DNA of 64,000 bases from Streptococcus bovimastitidis (GTDB taxonomy: Bacteria; Bacillota; Bacilli; Lactobacillales; Streptococcaceae), in the NCBI RefSeq assembly GCF_001885095.1, contig NZ_LZDD01000001.1, forward strand, positions 372,001 to 436,000. Direction: 5' to 3'. A program made the position numbers and the translations under genes. The notes below the pieces were generated by a model, which had not been told where the DNA came from, made no database searches, and saw only the letters and a list, made by a program, of their open reading frames with translations. Positions 62,788 through 64,000 of this stretch are shown piece by piece (positions within the stretch are counted from its first letter, which is position 1; every line of letters starts with the position of its first letter).

Positions 62788-62831
62788 TTTTTGTAAGGAT
62801 AATGATAATATCAGTCCTTTTACCCTTAACA

Positions 62832-62840
62832 TGATATAAT
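62832..62840 (+). promoter_or_regulatory. Extended -10 promoter of the GNAT gene
   Basis: TG-A-TATAAT (62832-62840), 29 bases before the start codon; no consensus -35. Confidence 0.6.
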
Positions 62841-62868
62841 TAAAGAAATTTAAAGACTGGAGAATATT

Positions 62869-63624
62869 ATGACCTACAAAGAAATTTTGACGGATTATAG
62901 TGAAGCTTTTTATGAAAATGACAGATTTTATCGTTTTAAGGATGAGGCTTTAGCCAGTCGTTTTTATTCTAATTATATTGACTATAAGAAAATGCCTTCT
63001 CTTGAGCTTTTGCAGAAAGATTTGACGACTATTAAGGTAGAGCAGAAGGACTATCCTCTAGATTTTGCTATGGTCTTTTTCCCTGAAAATGCTGCTATGG
63101 GTGATGATATTAAAGATTTCTTTAAGGCTGAGAAGTTTGCTATTGAAAAGCATATTATTTTTACTTGTCCTTTAGAAAATCTGAAATTATCAGAGAAGGA
63201 TATTGGTGATATTCGGATTGAGAAGTTGACTCCAGCCTACTTCAAGGACTATCTGGACTACAAATACCAGCAACGCTTGGAGTATGGCCAGGTTTTTGCC
63301 AAGCAGATGTATGACTGGGATCAGGAACATTTGCCGGAAGAGGGCTCGCAGATTTACTTGGCCATTGATGGCGAAAAGCTGGTGGGTGATGTGACGGCTT
63401 GGGAATACGGTGACTACATCGAGATTGACGACTTTTCACTCTTGGAGGACTACAGAGGACGTGGGATTGGCTCCGCTTTACAGCGTGAGGCCAGTCGTGA
63501 CTTTCAGTCAGCCATCTTGATTTCTGAAGAAGTCAATCGTGACATGTACCAGTACCAGGGTTACCAGGAAGTGGCTTATTATTGGACCGCGTTACGCCAT
63601 GACAAACCTAGTGATAGCGTCTAA
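62869..63624 (+). CDS. GNAT-family N-acetyltransferase, two-domain
   Basis: 251 residues. The first ~105 residues form a divergent N-terminal domain (FYENDRFYRFKDEALASRFY). The GNAT core follows, with IYLAIDGEKLVGDVTAWEYG, IEIDDFSLLEDYRGRGIGSA (acetyl-CoA loop R-G-R-G-I-G) and MYQYQGYQEVAYYW. This N-terminal plus GNAT layout is common in Firmicutes; the acceptor is unknown. CTGGAG is 8 bases upstream of ATG. Own promoter; the DUF1398 gene follows after 70 bases. Confidence 0.88.
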   Translation: MTYKEILTDYSEAFYENDRFYRFKDEALASRFYSNYIDYKKMPSLELLQKDLTTIKVEQKDYPLDFAMVFFPENAAMGDDIKDFFKAEKFAIEKHIIFTCPLENLKLSEKDIGDIRIEKLTPAYFKDYLDYKYQQRLEYGQVFAKQMYDWDQEHLPEEGSQIYLAIDGEKLVGDVTAWEYGDYIEIDDFSLLEDYRGRGIGSALQREASRDFQSAILISEEVNRDMYQYQGYQEVAYYWTALRHDKPSDSV

Positions 63625-63694
63625 ATTGCAAGTCACCAATTGGCAATCTTTTAGACATTGTGTTTAAATATAGGGAGAAATGGAGAGAAAAATA

Positions 63695-64000
63695 ATGCTT
63701 ACTAAAGAAATGATTATGGCTGCTCAAAAGCAGTTTTCAGGCAATGATTTTACAGGCTTGGTTAAGGCCTTTTTAGAGATGGGGATTGTGGCCAATACTG
63801 TCAATATTAAAGAGGGGCAAGCTACTTACCTGACAGTTGAGGGACAAGAAGTTGAGCTACCAGCATATCGTGTAGAGAGTGTTGCGGAAAAGGTTGATGA
63901 AGATAACTTTATTCAACAGTTGCGCAAACACCAAAAGCAAGAAACGGATTTTCCAACTTTCTGTCAGGACACAGCAGCATCAGGCATTTACAAGTGGGAT
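63695..64000 (+). CDS. DUF1398 family protein, 5' part
   Basis: Partial at the right edge: 102 codons, open to the end. It begins MLTKEMIMAAQKQFSGNDFT, contains LEMGIVANTVNIKEGQATYL and ends LRKHQKQETDFPTFCQDTAA SGIYKW, the conserved end of DUF1398 (YbcV-like) proteins, in which F-x-T/R-x-C-x-x-A precedes a C-terminal strand. About 25-30 residues should follow outside the window. The function of the family is unknown. GGAGAG lies about 8 bases before ATG. Confidence 0.82.
   Translation, partial: MLTKEMIMAAQKQFSGNDFTGLVKAFLEMGIVANTVNIKEGQATYLTVEGQEVELPAYRVESVAEKVDEDNFIQQLRKHQKQETDFPTFCQDTAASGIYKWD

Noticed and set aside
1..64000. tRNA, rRNA, CRISPR arrays, insertion sequences
   Set aside because: No cloverleaf, rRNA segment, regular repeat-spacer array, or transposase frame was found by reading both strands.

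Overview
The window is a piece of a low-GC Gram-positive chromosome that looks like a pyogenic-group Streptococcus. The evidence is the gene set: lepA, uvrC, pepV, mnmE, rpiA-deoB-punA-deoD, a divergent cpsY/cpsABCD capsule promoter region, and a PyrR-attenuated pyrFE pair. TTG/GTG starts behind strong Shine-Dalgarno sites and consensus TTGACA/TATAAT promoters fit too. S. parauberis, S. iniae or S. uberis relatives are plausible, but the sequence alone does not fix the species. There are no tRNA, rRNA, CRISPR, prophage or intact IS genes.

Layout. 1-5.3 kb: the lepA end, a structured repeat element, msrB, an HD hydrolase, a GNAT, a lipase-like hydrolase and an aldo/keto reductase. 5.4-10.1 kb: a carbonyl/aldehyde module (SDR, zinc alcohol dehydrogenase, MerR regulator, two small enzymes, aldo/keto reductase) with two nearly identical MerR-type promoters (19-bp spacer, internal dyad). 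10.1-16.4 kb: a YeiH-type exporter, then a sulfur operon of CoA-disulfide reductase-rhodanese, APC permease and YeeE/YedE sulfur transporter, followed by an ArsR-rhodanese fusion regulator. 16.6-26.5 kb: esterase, membrane proteins, chromate transporter, DoxX, LtrA, a frameshifted GNAT, RpiR regulator, HAD phosphatases and a decayed gene. 26.7-35.8 kb: aldehyde dehydrogenase, HAD, MFS, uvrC, nitroreductase, pepV, a remnant zone and a CPBP membrane protein. 35.9-42.3 kb: mnmE (reverse) and the pentose/nucleoside salvage operon, ending in a HEPN-motif protein.

42.4-59.95 kb is a complete Wzy-type capsule locus. It has the LysR regulator cpsY (reverse), the regulatory/assembly block cpsABCD, a 4,6-dehydratase plus reductase plus priming transferase, glycosyltransferases, acyl- and pyruvyl-transferase-like genes, Wzy, Wzx and UDP-GlcNAc 2-epimerase. 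The middle is visibly AT-richer with long A/T runs, as expected for an exchanged serotype-specific region. 60-64 kb: an unrecognised 185-residue protein, pyrFE behind a PyrR attenuator, a second full copy of the structured repeat, a probable 65-nt small RNA, a GNAT and the start of a DUF1398 gene.

The best candidate for something undescribed is the intergenic structured element. It has full copies at 1141-1390 (reverse) and 62408-62620 (forward) and a remnant at 34417. Loops and linkers are conserved, while several stems have been replaced by different but still fully complementary sequences. That pattern of compensatory change points to selection on a folded RNA or DNA structure. No protein gene accompanies it here.
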